Of a stretch of DNA of 13,301 nucleotides, positions 6,667 through 12,699 are shown piece after piece. The notes under the pieces were generated by a model. That model was not told the origin of the DNA. It did not search any database and saw nothing but the letters and a program-made list of their open reading frames with translations. Source of the DNA: Candidatus Latescibacterota bacterium (lineage in GTDB: Bacteria; Krumholzibacteriota; Krumholzibacteriia; Krumholzibacteriales; WJIX01); contig DAOWMJ010000029.1 of NCBI GenBank assembly GCA_030643145.1, forward strand, positions 1 through 13,301, read 5' to 3'. The position numbers were made by a program, and so were the translations under genes. The first letter of the stretch is position 1, and the number at the start of each line of letters is the position of its first letter.

Positions 6667-7003
6667 GCGATCTGTAAGCGGCTGCCTGGAAAAGATCCTT
6701 TGTTTTCGCGTAAAGAAACGGAAAGGGCGCGGTAATTCCGCTGTGCCGCGTGGCCGTCTGTGAACTTGATCGGTTGCCGTAAGAAATATGAATCAAAATA
6801 TCCTGCAATTTATTTTGGAAGATAAAAGTGTTTCAAAAATATATGAAGAGAATATCACCGAATTTGTTAAACAATTTTGTTAATATTCAGCCGGTTACAT
6901 TGTATCTTTTTTTCAGATATATTTATTAATAAAAATGAGATTAAAGACTTAGGTATTAGAATATATATTGGGAACAACGGCCTTTAAAAAGGAGAAAGAT
7001 ATT
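6667..7003 (+). other. Gene-poor stretch with no supported gene
   Basis: No convincing gene occupies this stretch. It contains a GC-rich dyad, CGCGG (6728-6732) with CCGCG (6746-6750), and an overlapping GCGG/CCGC pair at 6729-6741. An ATG at 6788 opens a 31-codon frame to TAA at 6881, but it has no ribosome site; its peptide (MNQNILQFILEDKSVSKIYE at the start) resembles nothing I know. The first half is GC-richer than the flanking genes and the second half is very AT-rich, suggesting a junction or a decayed gene. The right end (6986-6994) holds AAAAAGGAG, which serves the next gene. Confidence 0.5.
6986..6994 (+). promoter_or_regulatory. Ribosome binding site deciding the methyltransferase start
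   Basis: AAAAAGGAG ends 9 nt before the GTG at 7004. The in-frame TTG at 6968 lies upstream of it and has no ribosome site, so GTG 7004 is the start. Confidence 0.75.
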
Positions 7004-7561
7004 GTGAACGATAGAAATAACCGTGTATGTCCGGTCGAAAGAGCAGGTGGTCTTGATAATAGAATTCGACGATGGGTGCAAAACCCTCAGAAAATACTCA
7101 GCCCATATATTGAAGAAGGAATGACAGTCTTGGATTTAGGATGCGGCCCGGGATTTTTTTCTATCGAAATGGCTCTAATGGTTGGCAAGACCGGGCGGGT
7201 TATTGCATCTGATTTGCAGGAAGGGATGCTTCAGAAAATAAGGGACAAGATTCAAGGAACTGAACTTGAGAATCGTATCATACTGCATAAGTGCGAAAAA
7301 ATCCAAATAGGTGTTTCAGAGAATGTTGATTTTATTCTGGCTTTCTATATGGTTCATGAAGTTCCAAATCAAGAAATATTTTTTAATGAGATAGAAACAA
7401 TATTAAAACCGAACGGACAAGTTTTAATAGTAGAACCGCCATTGCATGTTTCAAAGACAGCGTTTGCAGAAACTATTAAAAAAGCCGGAGATGCCGGATT
7501 AGTAGACGCTGGAAGACCAAAAATAATCCTTAACAAGGCAGTGATTTTGAAAAAGGACTAA
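7004..7561 (+). CDS. Class I SAM-dependent methyltransferase
   Basis: A 185-residue soluble methyltransferase with a Rossmann-like core. It begins with CPVERAGGLDNRIRRWVQNP (9-28), a leader seen in a group of small archaeal and bacterial methyltransferases. Motif I is VLDLGCGPGFFS (42-53), the acidic ribose-binding residue is Asp70 in VIASDLQEGML, and the post-core segment is ILAFYMVHEVP (111-121). The end is short, so there is no room for a large substrate-specific lid. The substrate cannot be inferred; UbiE/COQ5-like and arsenite-type enzymes share the core, but this protein lacks a Cys-rich arsenite pattern. No partner gene lies in an obvious operon: the upstream gap is 362 nt and the next gene begins 109 nt downstream. 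A small hairpin at 7562-7578 (ACAATT/AATTGT) directly follows the stop. Confidence 0.85.
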   Translation: MNDRNNRVCPVERAGGLDNRIRRWVQNPQKILSPYIEEGMTVLDLGCGPGFFSIEMALMVGKTGRVIASDLQEGMLQKIRDKIQGTELENRIILHKCEKIQIGVSENVDFILAFYMVHEVPNQEIFFNEIETILKPNGQVLIVEPPLHVSKTAFAETIKKAGDAGLVDAGRPKIILNKAVILKKD

Positions 7562-7578
7562 ACAATTATAAGAATTGT
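7562..7578 (+). repeat. Small AT-rich hairpin after the methyltransferase
   Basis: ACAATT (7562-7567) and AATTGT (7573-7578) make a perfect 6-bp stem with a 5-nt loop, starting at the base after the stop codon. It is AT-rich and followed by GTCTTAAC, not a T-run, so termination is doubtful. Confidence 0.25.
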
Positions 7579-7607
7579 GTCTTAACATAACATAGCTTAC
7601 ATTTTAA

Positions 7608-7636
7608 TCGACTTGTTAATATTTCTGTTGTAGAAT
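7608..7636 (+). promoter_or_regulatory. Possible promoter of the small-ORF/nucleotidyltransferase pair
   Basis: TCGACT (7608-7613, 4 of 6 matches to TTGACA) is followed after 17 nt by TAGAAT (7631-7636, 4 of 6 to TATAAT). This would give a leader of about 28 nt to the ATG at 7671. The match is moderate. Confidence 0.3.
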
Positions 7637-7670
7637 AGTATTATTGAGAATTGAAAAAGCAGGAAGCATT

Positions 7671-7865
7671 ATGATCAAAAAAGTTGTACAAATTCAGGGG
7701 CTTAACGAACATAAAATAAGTTCGATCAATAATGATTTAGCTTATTGGTTAAGTCGGACATCGGAAGAACGAATATCAACAGTCGAATACTTAAGAAGGC
7801 AATATCATGGAAGTTCAACCAGACTTCAAATATCTACTAGAGTTATTCAACGCCTACAAAGTTAA
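7671..7865 (+). CDS. Small protein paired with nucleotidyltransferase (antitoxin-like)
   Basis: A 64-residue protein with no signal peptide or membrane segment. The middle part, DLAYWLSRTSEERISTVEYLRRQYHG (21-46), and the basic end, RLQISTRVIQRLQS (51-64), resemble a group of conserved small proteins that I recall seeing upstream of DUF6036/AbiEii-like nucleotidyltransferases; this is memory of the pattern, not a search. The start at ATG 7671 has AGGAAG at 7661-7666; an in-frame TTG at 7644 has no good ribosome site. The last 59 nt overlap the next gene in another frame, so the basic C-terminus of this protein and the N-terminus of the nucleotidyltransferase are encoded by the same DNA. This arrangement suggests tight co-expression, as in toxin-antitoxin modules. 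Which partner is toxic is unknown. Confidence 0.7.
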   Translation: MIKKVVQIQGLNEHKISSINNDLAYWLSRTSEERISTVEYLRRQYHGSSTRLQISTRVIQRLQS

Positions 7866-8259
7866 ATACATGATTGTTGGCGGATATGCATTAGCTTACC
7901 ACGGAGTGCCTCGGTATACAGGAGATATCGATATTTACGTTAAACCTGATTCTCAAAATGCTGAATTGATAATGAAGGCTTTGGATAAATTTGGATTTGG
8001 CTCAGTTGGATTAACAGTTGATGATTTTGAAAACCGGAATAAAGTTGTTCAACTAGGAGTCCAGCCGGTAAGAATAGATATTATAACTTCAATTTCAGGT
8101 GTTTCATGGAAAGATGCTTCTTTATCTTGTGTTGATGGAAAATATGGAGATCTGCCAGTAAAATATATTGGATTAGAAAAATTCATTATAAATAAGCGAA
8201 AAACAGGAAGAAAAAGGGACTTAGCAGATTTAGAAGCTCTTGGTGAAGAAGAAAGTTAA
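7807..8259 (+). CDS. DUF6036/AbiEii-like nucleotidyltransferase
   Basis: A 150-residue protein of the DNA polymerase beta-like nucleotidyltransferase superfamily. The active-site pattern is intact: the glycine pair in VGGYALAYHG (Gly25-Gly26), the first metal-binding carboxylates Asp40 and Asp42 in YTGDIDIYV, and the third, Asp91, in VRIDIITSISG. The C-terminal helix NKRKTGRKRDLADLEAL (129-145) matches the conserved end of this family. Such proteins transfer a nucleotide to a protein, tRNA or small-molecule target. In AbiE-type modules the nucleotidyltransferase is the toxin, while in HEPN/MNT modules it is the antitoxin that AMPylates the partner; here the partner is neither HEPN nor AbiEi by eye. 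AAGAAGG at 7793-7799 sets the ATG at 7807. It follows the small gene with a 59-nt overlap and ends 100 nt before the peroxiredoxin gene. Confidence 0.8.
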   Translation: MEVQPDFKYLLELFNAYKVKYMIVGGYALAYHGVPRYTGDIDIYVKPDSQNAELIMKALDKFGFGSVGLTVDDFENRNKVVQLGVQPVRIDIITSISGVSWKDASLSCVDGKYGDLPVKYIGLEKFIINKRKTGRKRDLADLEALGEEES

Positions 8260-8303
8260 TTAATTTATCTAAGGGTAGCAGTATGTTAGTCTTCCAGAGT
8301 AAA

Positions 8304-8342
8304 ACCGCCGCGCGGATGACTGACAAAAATAAATTTGGCGGT
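8304..8342 (+). promoter_or_regulatory. Possible leader hairpin upstream of peroxiredoxin
   Basis: ACCGCC (8304-8309) and GGCGGT (8337-8342) are perfect complements separated by 27 nt, ending immediately before the ribosome site AAAAAGGAG (8343-8351). A palindrome CCGCGCGG (8308-8315) overlaps the left arm and could compete. It may be an mRNA leader structure affecting translation, or an upstream terminator; no function can be shown. Confidence 0.3.
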
Positions 8343-8359
8343 AAAAAGGAGAATAGGTA

Positions 8360-9010
8360 ATGGAAGAATCTAAAGTAAATATGCCGTTGCTGGGGGATGA
8401 GTTTCCTGAGTTAAAAGTGCAGACAACACACGGACCAATGAATATCCCCGGCGATATGAAAGGCAACTGGTTTGTATTATTTAGTCATCCGGCGGATTTT
8501 ACGCCTGTTTGCACAACAGAGTTCGTAGCCTTTCAAAAAAGATACGAGGAATTTGAAGAGCTAGACTGTAAATTGATAGGTATGTCAATTGATCAGGTGT
8601 TTTCTCATATAAAATGGGTGCAGTGGATAAAATCAGAGCTTGATATAGAAATTAAATTTCCGATAGTTGCGGCCAATGATGCTGTTGCCCTAAAGCTTGG
8701 CATGCTGCATCCGGGCAAAGGCACAAACACTGTGCGAGCAGTATTTATCGTTGATCCGAAAGGTAAAGTTCGTTTGATAATGTACTATCCGCAGGAAGTT
8801 GGCAGGAACATGGATGAAATCGTCCGCGCCGTTAAAGCGCTTCAAATATCTGACAAACAAGGCGCTGTAGCGGCAGGATGGCCAAACAATGAACTAATCG
8901 GCGATAGAATCATTGTTCCACCGGCGACCAACGAAGAAGATGCCAAAAAACGCTCAGAAGAATACGATTGTTATGATTGGTGGTTTTGCCATAAACCATT
9001 GGAGAAATAA
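8360..9010 (+). CDS. Peroxiredoxin, archaeal-type Prx6 subfamily
   Basis: A 216-residue cytoplasmic thiol peroxidase that reduces hydrogen peroxide and organic hydroperoxides. The active site is HPADFTPVC (43-51) with Thr48 and peroxidatic Cys51, and Arg126 (in NTVRAVF) and Arg149 (in EVGRNMDE) complete it. The length and the C-terminal extension ending in CYDWWFCHKP, with Cys204 and Cys210, match the Prx6-like enzymes of archaea and anaerobic bacteria (Aeropyrum thioredoxin peroxidase type), where a C-terminal Cys resolves the sulfenic acid. It is therefore probably a working 2-Cys enzyme despite Prx6 ancestry. The start at 8360 has AAAAAGGAG 8 nt upstream. It heads a set with two ferritin-like genes, which fits an oxidative-stress role. 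The electron donor is not encoded here. Confidence 0.95.
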   Translation: MEESKVNMPLLGDEFPELKVQTTHGPMNIPGDMKGNWFVLFSHPADFTPVCTTEFVAFQKRYEEFEELDCKLIGMSIDQVFSHIKWVQWIKSELDIEIKFPIVAANDAVALKLGMLHPGKGTNTVRAVFIVDPKGKVRLIMYYPQEVGRNMDEIVRAVKALQISDKQGAVAAGWPNNELIGDRIIVPPATNEEDAKKRSEEYDCYDWWFCHKPLEK

Positions 9011-9062
9011 GCCTGAAACAAGGACACCGGAGTAGTTCCAGCTTAGCGGTCACATTTCGGTT

Positions 9063-9077
9063 CACTGTCACACAGTG
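9063..9077 (+). repeat. Perfect dyad between peroxiredoxin and ferritin-like genes
   Basis: CACTGT (9063-9068) and ACAGTG (9072-9077) form a perfect 6-bp inverted repeat with a 3-nt centre. It could be an operator or a small hairpin. No T-run follows, and it does not match the PerR or Fur boxes I know. Confidence 0.35.
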
Positions 9078-9123
9078 CATTGATATGGTGAAAAGATCGA
9101 ACTTATAAAGAAAGGCGAAAGGG

Positions 9124-9630
9124 ATGAACAGGGAAAGGGATTATACAACACTGGAGATTTTAAGTATCGGCATCAAATCGGAGATAGAAGCGGCAAAACT
9201 CTACGCGCACATGAAGAAAATGACTGATAATTCGGTTCTTAGAAACAAATTTGATTTTTTGATATCCCAGGAAAACATGCACGAAGAGATTCTCAAGGAG
9301 GCATACGAAAAGATGTTTAAGGATGTTGAGCTGAGAATACCCTCCACTTCTCCGGTACCTCTGCTTGATGACATTCTGTCGGGAAATCCATCGCTAAAGG
9401 AACTGTTCGAAGTGGCGATGAAAGCCGAGAAAATGGCTGAAAAATTTTATGGTGAAATGGCCAAAAAAACGACCAATTCCGGCAGCATGTCACTGCTTCA
9501 TTATATGGCGAAAATGGAGCATAGCCATTACGCTCTTCTTGAAGTTGAGTATGAGCAGCTGGAAAAGGGAGCAGATATCGATTCGGATGATTTTCTGCGG
9601 GGTAATCGCCTGATGAATCTCGGACCGTGA
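9124..9630 (+). CDS. Rubrerythrin-like ferritin-family diiron protein (copy 1)
   Basis: A 168-residue four-helix-bundle protein. The diiron ligand pattern of rubrerythrins is present in both halves: Glu20 (IKSEIEAAKLY), Glu50 and His53 (QENMH), then Glu102 (KAEKMAEKFY), Glu132 and His135 (MEHSH). In both halves the first Glu sits seven residues before a Tyr, as in classical rubrerythrin. There is no rubredoxin domain and no cysteine at all, so electrons must come from a separate protein. Likely roles are peroxide reduction or iron oxidation in the cytoplasm. A linker (70-90) with the Pro-rich IPSTSPVP joins the two helix pairs. AAAGG at 9111-9115 lies 8 nt before ATG 9124. It lies 113 nt after the peroxiredoxin gene and 50 nt before the second ferritin-like gene. 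Confidence 0.88.
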   Translation: MNRERDYTTLEILSIGIKSEIEAAKLYAHMKKMTDNSVLRNKFDFLISQENMHEEILKEAYEKMFKDVELRIPSTSPVPLLDDILSGNPSLKELFEVAMKAEKMAEKFYGEMAKKTTNSGSMSLLHYMAKMEHSHYALLEVEYEQLEKGADIDSDDFLRGNRLMNLGP

Positions 9631-9680
9631 AACTTACAACCGGTACCGGGAGACTTAGAAATAATTGAAAGGAATGGATT

Positions 9681-10133
9681 ATGGATCTAAACAGCGTTGA
9701 AGAAATTCTTGATTTCGCGATTAAATCGGAAGAGAGATCATACAAATTCTATACAGATCTCGCGGAAAAAGTAAAAAGGGAAAACATGAAAAAGGTGTTT
9801 CTCGAGTTCGCCGAAGAGGAGAAAGGGCACAAGGAAAAGCTTCTTAAGATCAAGGAAGGGGAAATGCTGATTCCGGTAAGGGAAAAAGTGATGGATCTCA
9901 AGATAGCCGAGTATGTCGAAGATGTCGAACCGGATATGGACTTGGATTATCAGCAGGCCCTGATAGTAGCCATGAAATCGGAAAAAGCGGCCTACAGAAT
10001 GTACCAGGATCTAGCTGATACAGTGGAAGACACTGATCTTAAAAATGTTCTTTCGGGTCTGGCCCAGGAAGAAGCGAAACACAAACTGAGATTCGAAATC
10101 GAGTATGATGAGTATGTGCTCAAGGAGGACTAA
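9681..10133 (+). CDS. Rubrerythrin-like ferritin-family diiron protein (copy 2)
   Basis: A 150-residue relative of the preceding gene, with the same two helix-pair layout. Metal ligands by alignment of spacing are Glu17 (AIKSEERSYKFY), Glu47 and His50 (EEKGH), then Glu101 (KSEKAAYRMY), Glu131 and His134 (EEAKH). No cysteine is present, so again there is no rubredoxin domain. It is much more acidic and charged than copy 1, and outside the ligand helices the two differ strongly. This suggests an old duplication, or two separate acquisitions, with divided roles such as different partners. The ribosome site AAAGGA (9668-9673) lies 7 nt before the ATG. The 50-nt gap to copy 1 supports co-transcription; the following kinase gene starts 97 nt later and is probably separate. 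Confidence 0.88.
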   Translation: MDLNSVEEILDFAIKSEERSYKFYTDLAEKVKRENMKKVFLEFAEEEKGHKEKLLKIKEGEMLIPVREKVMDLKIAEYVEDVEPDMDLDYQQALIVAMKSEKAAYRMYQDLADTVEDTDLKNVLSGLAQEEAKHKLRFEIEYDEYVLKED

Positions 10134-10230
10134 ATTCCTGATTTGAGACATTGATAAAAATTGTGCTGTTATCTTTTTCCGATTCAATGTAAATCTATGC
10201 GGCAGGGTCTTCCATTCGGAGCGCTTGAGT

Positions 10231-12600
10231 ATGAACAACCTTACTGGAACTGAAATTCTCCATTACAAGATCGGTAAAAAAATAGGCGAAGGGGGGATGG
10301 GAGTTGTTTACAAAGCTGAGGATATAACACTCGACCGCTTTGTTGCACTCAAATTCCCACGCGATACCGCGCTTGTGGGAGAGAAAGCGCGTGAACGTTT
10401 TATAAGAGAAGCAAAAGCGGCAGCTGCTCTGGATCATCCTAATATTTGCACGATATTCGATGTACACGAGGTTGAGGGTCTTATGTTCATAGCCCTAGCC
10501 TACGTTGATGGTGAAAATCTGAAGGACCGCATTAAGTCCGGAGCTATCGATCTAAGAAAGGTCCTAGACATAGTAATTCAGATCTGCGAGGGGCTTTCAG
10601 CCGCTCATAGCAAAGGAATAATTCACAGGGACATAAAGAGCGCTAATGTAATGTTAACGAATGGCGGCCTGGTCAAAATAATGGATTTTGGGATAGCGAA
10701 GAATCCTGAAGCGGGAAAGTTTACTAATGAAGGAACAATGATCGGAACCTCCGCGTACACCTCCCCGGAAAGATATCAGGATCTCAAACTCGATACTCGC
10801 GCGGATATTTTTTCTCTTGGTGTTGTTATTTATGAATTACTTACAGGTAACCTTCCCTTTAGGGGAGAATATGAAGCTGCGGTGAGTTATGATATTTTAA
10901 ATACCGATCCTGAATCACTGACCGGGATTCGTCAGGATATTCCTATAGAACTTGAGCGTGTTGTAAATAAAATGCTGGCCAAGGACAGGGAAAAGAGATA
11001 TCAAACTGTCGAGCAGCTGTCCGGAGAATTACGCCTGATTAGGGATAATATAGAAACCCCGGAAAGAAGAAGCGCTTTTCAATCGTTTATGATCAAGCAT
11101 GGAAAAAAGAGATTTCATTTGATAGCTGGTATCGCTGTGTTTCTTATTCTTATACTAACGGTGATATACGTGATCGATAGAGAAGATGCCGGGATAGATT
11201 CAATAGCTGTTCTACCCCTTGCCGATATCTCGTTGAATGAAAACGAATTTTACTTCGCGGAAGGTATGACAGACGAACTGATTAACAGATTATCACGCAT
11301 TGAAAATTTCCGGGTCATATCGAGAACTTCAGTAATGTCGTATAAGGGGGTAAACAAATCTCTCAGAGAGATCGCCGGCGAATTAAAGGTGGACGCTATA
11401 GTCGAGGGGACTGTAAGAAGAGTCGAAGGCAGGATTCGTACTTCGGTGAGATTGATTGACGCTGAAAATGAGGAAATTATATGGGCAGGTAGTTATGAAT
11501 ACGCGAATGAAGATATTCTCATGCTCCAGAACAAAATTGCCCTTTCCATAGCTGAACAGGTTAAGGCGAGGCTTGAAGGAGAGGACAAGGCAGAACTGAT
11601 GATGCTGCCCACCGGGAGTGTCCGGGCGCATGAGTTTTACATGAAGGGACGTTATTACTGGAACAAGAGAACTCCGGACGCGCTTAAAAAGGGTTTCGAA
11701 AATTTTACAGCGGCGGTAAATGAAGACCCGTCCTATGCCCAGGCCTATGCGGGGATTGCCGATTCATACATTATGCTTGTAAACTACACCGATATTAAGC
11801 CCGACAGCCTGTATTTAAAAGCAAGGTGGGCCGCTCTTAAAGCGATAGAAATAGACGACCGTCTGGCCGAAGCTCATACTTCGATAGCAATTGTACGCTG
11901 GAACTACGACTGGAATTTGCAAGGAGCGGAAAAGGCTTTTAGAGAAGCGATAGAACTTAATCCAAATTATGTTACTGCCCATCACTGGTACGCGATGTTT
12001 CTTGCTCTAACCGGAAGGTTTAGTGAAGCGGAACTGGAAATACAGAGGGGGCTTATTGTCGATCCCGTTTCTTTGATAGTGAATGCCGCGTCAGGACTTA
12101 TTTCCTACTACGGAGGCAAGTACGATCTCTCGATTAACCGATCCCGAAAAACGATAGATATGGATTCTAATTTCTTTGCTGCCTATACGGTCTTGGGCCA
12201 ATCTCTGATTCAAAAAGGAAAGTACATGGAGGCTTCTAAGATACTTGAAGAGGTTATTCAGCGCTCAGGCAGAAGAAGTTATCCTCTTACCTTTCTCGCA
12301 GTCGCTAAGAACCGCGCCGGAGAACAAGACGCCGCCGAAGCTATCTATAAGGAATTAAAAGAGAGAAACGGAAAAGAGCGGGTATCCTGTTACGACATGG
12401 CCATCGTTTCAGTTGCCGTAGGTCGCCGGGAGGAATCCCTCGATTGGCTGGAAAAAGCGATGAGAAAAAAGAGTTTCGGGCTGTTTCATATAAAAGTAGA
12501 ACCGGTTTTTGAAAGTATCAGGGAACTGCCGAGATTTAAATCGATTTTAGAGACGATCGGTATCAATGAGGTAAAACTCCATGAGCAGGTGAAGAAATAG
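10231..12600 (+). CDS. Transmembrane Ser/Thr protein kinase with TolB-like and TPR regions
   Basis: A 789-residue signalling protein. The Hanks-type kinase domain (about 10-270) is complete: glycine loop GEGGMG (19-24), Lys41 in VALKF, HRDIKSAN (132-139) with catalytic Asp134, DFG (152-154) and the SPE end of the activation segment (178-180). One membrane helix follows at about 296-315. Next is a TolB/adenylate-cyclase-associated-like segment (about 323-450) with SIAVLPLADIS, FAEGMTDELINRLS and DAIVEGTVRR, then a long TPR array (about 460-760) with several A-x-A-x(6)-Y/A repeats. The kinase would face the cytoplasm and the TolB/TPR part the periplasm, so it may sense an envelope partner. This order recurs in FCB and Acidobacteria genomes. 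ATG 10231 is chosen because GGAG (10218-10221) lies 9 nt upstream; TTG 10225 is too close. Substrates are unknown. Confidence 0.93.
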   Translation: MNNLTGTEILHYKIGKKIGEGGMGVVYKAEDITLDRFVALKFPRDTALVGEKARERFIREAKAAAALDHPNICTIFDVHEVEGLMFIALAYVDGENLKDRIKSGAIDLRKVLDIVIQICEGLSAAHSKGIIHRDIKSANVMLTNGGLVKIMDFGIAKNPEAGKFTNEGTMIGTSAYTSPERYQDLKLDTRADIFSLGVVIYELLTGNLPFRGEYEAAVSYDILNTDPESLTGIRQDIPIELERVVNKMLAKDREKRYQTVEQLSGELRLIRDNIETPERRSAFQSFMIKHGKKRFHLIAGIAVFLILILTVIYVIDREDAGIDSIAVLPLADISLNENEFYFAEGMTDELINRLSRIENFRVISRTSVMSYKGVNKSLREIAGELKVDAIVEGTVRRVEGRIRTSVRLIDAENEEIIWAGSYEYANEDILMLQNKIALSIAEQVKARLEGEDKAELMMLPTGSVRAHEFYMKGRYYWNKRTPDALKKGFENFTAAVNEDPSYAQAYAGIADSYIMLVNYTDIKPDSLYLKARWAALKAIEIDDRLAEAHTSIAIVRWNYDWNLQGAEKAFREAIELNPNYVTAHHWYAMFLALTGRFSEAELEIQRGLIVDPVSLIVNAASGLISYYGGKYDLSINRSRKTIDMDSNFFAAYTVLGQSLIQKGKYMEASKILEEVIQRSGRRSYPLTFLAVAKNRAGEQDAAEAIYKELKERNGKERVSCYDMAIVSVAVGRREESLDWLEKAMRKKSFGLFHIKVEPVFESIRELPRFKSILETIGINEVKLHEQVKK

Positions 12601-12699
12601 AGGGGCAGTTAGCTATAGTATCAGATACTGGGCAAATCGCGATGTAGTAACGGCGCCGGTAACAAAATCCTTATATTGAGTAAGAACGGAAAGGTAAAG

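Noticed and set aside
6560..6808. 82-codon open frame on the minus strand
   Set aside because: It overlaps the end of the FmdE-like gene and the hairpin region, has no ribosome site, and its peptide shows no family features.
9080..9109. TTGATA (9080-9085) and TATAAA (9104-9109) as a promoter for the first ferritin-like gene
   Set aside because: Spacing is 18 nt and both boxes are good, but transcription would start near 9116, leaving about 8 nt before ATG 9124 and cutting off the ribosome site at 9111-9115.
9317..9745. 142-codon open frame on the minus strand
   Set aside because: It is antisense to two ferritin-like genes with complete metal-ligand motifs on the plus strand; low complexity and no ribosome site.
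10151..10200. Promoter for the kinase gene
   Set aside because: TTGATA at 10151-10156 has no acceptable -10 box at 16-18 nt; nothing convincing was found in this gap.
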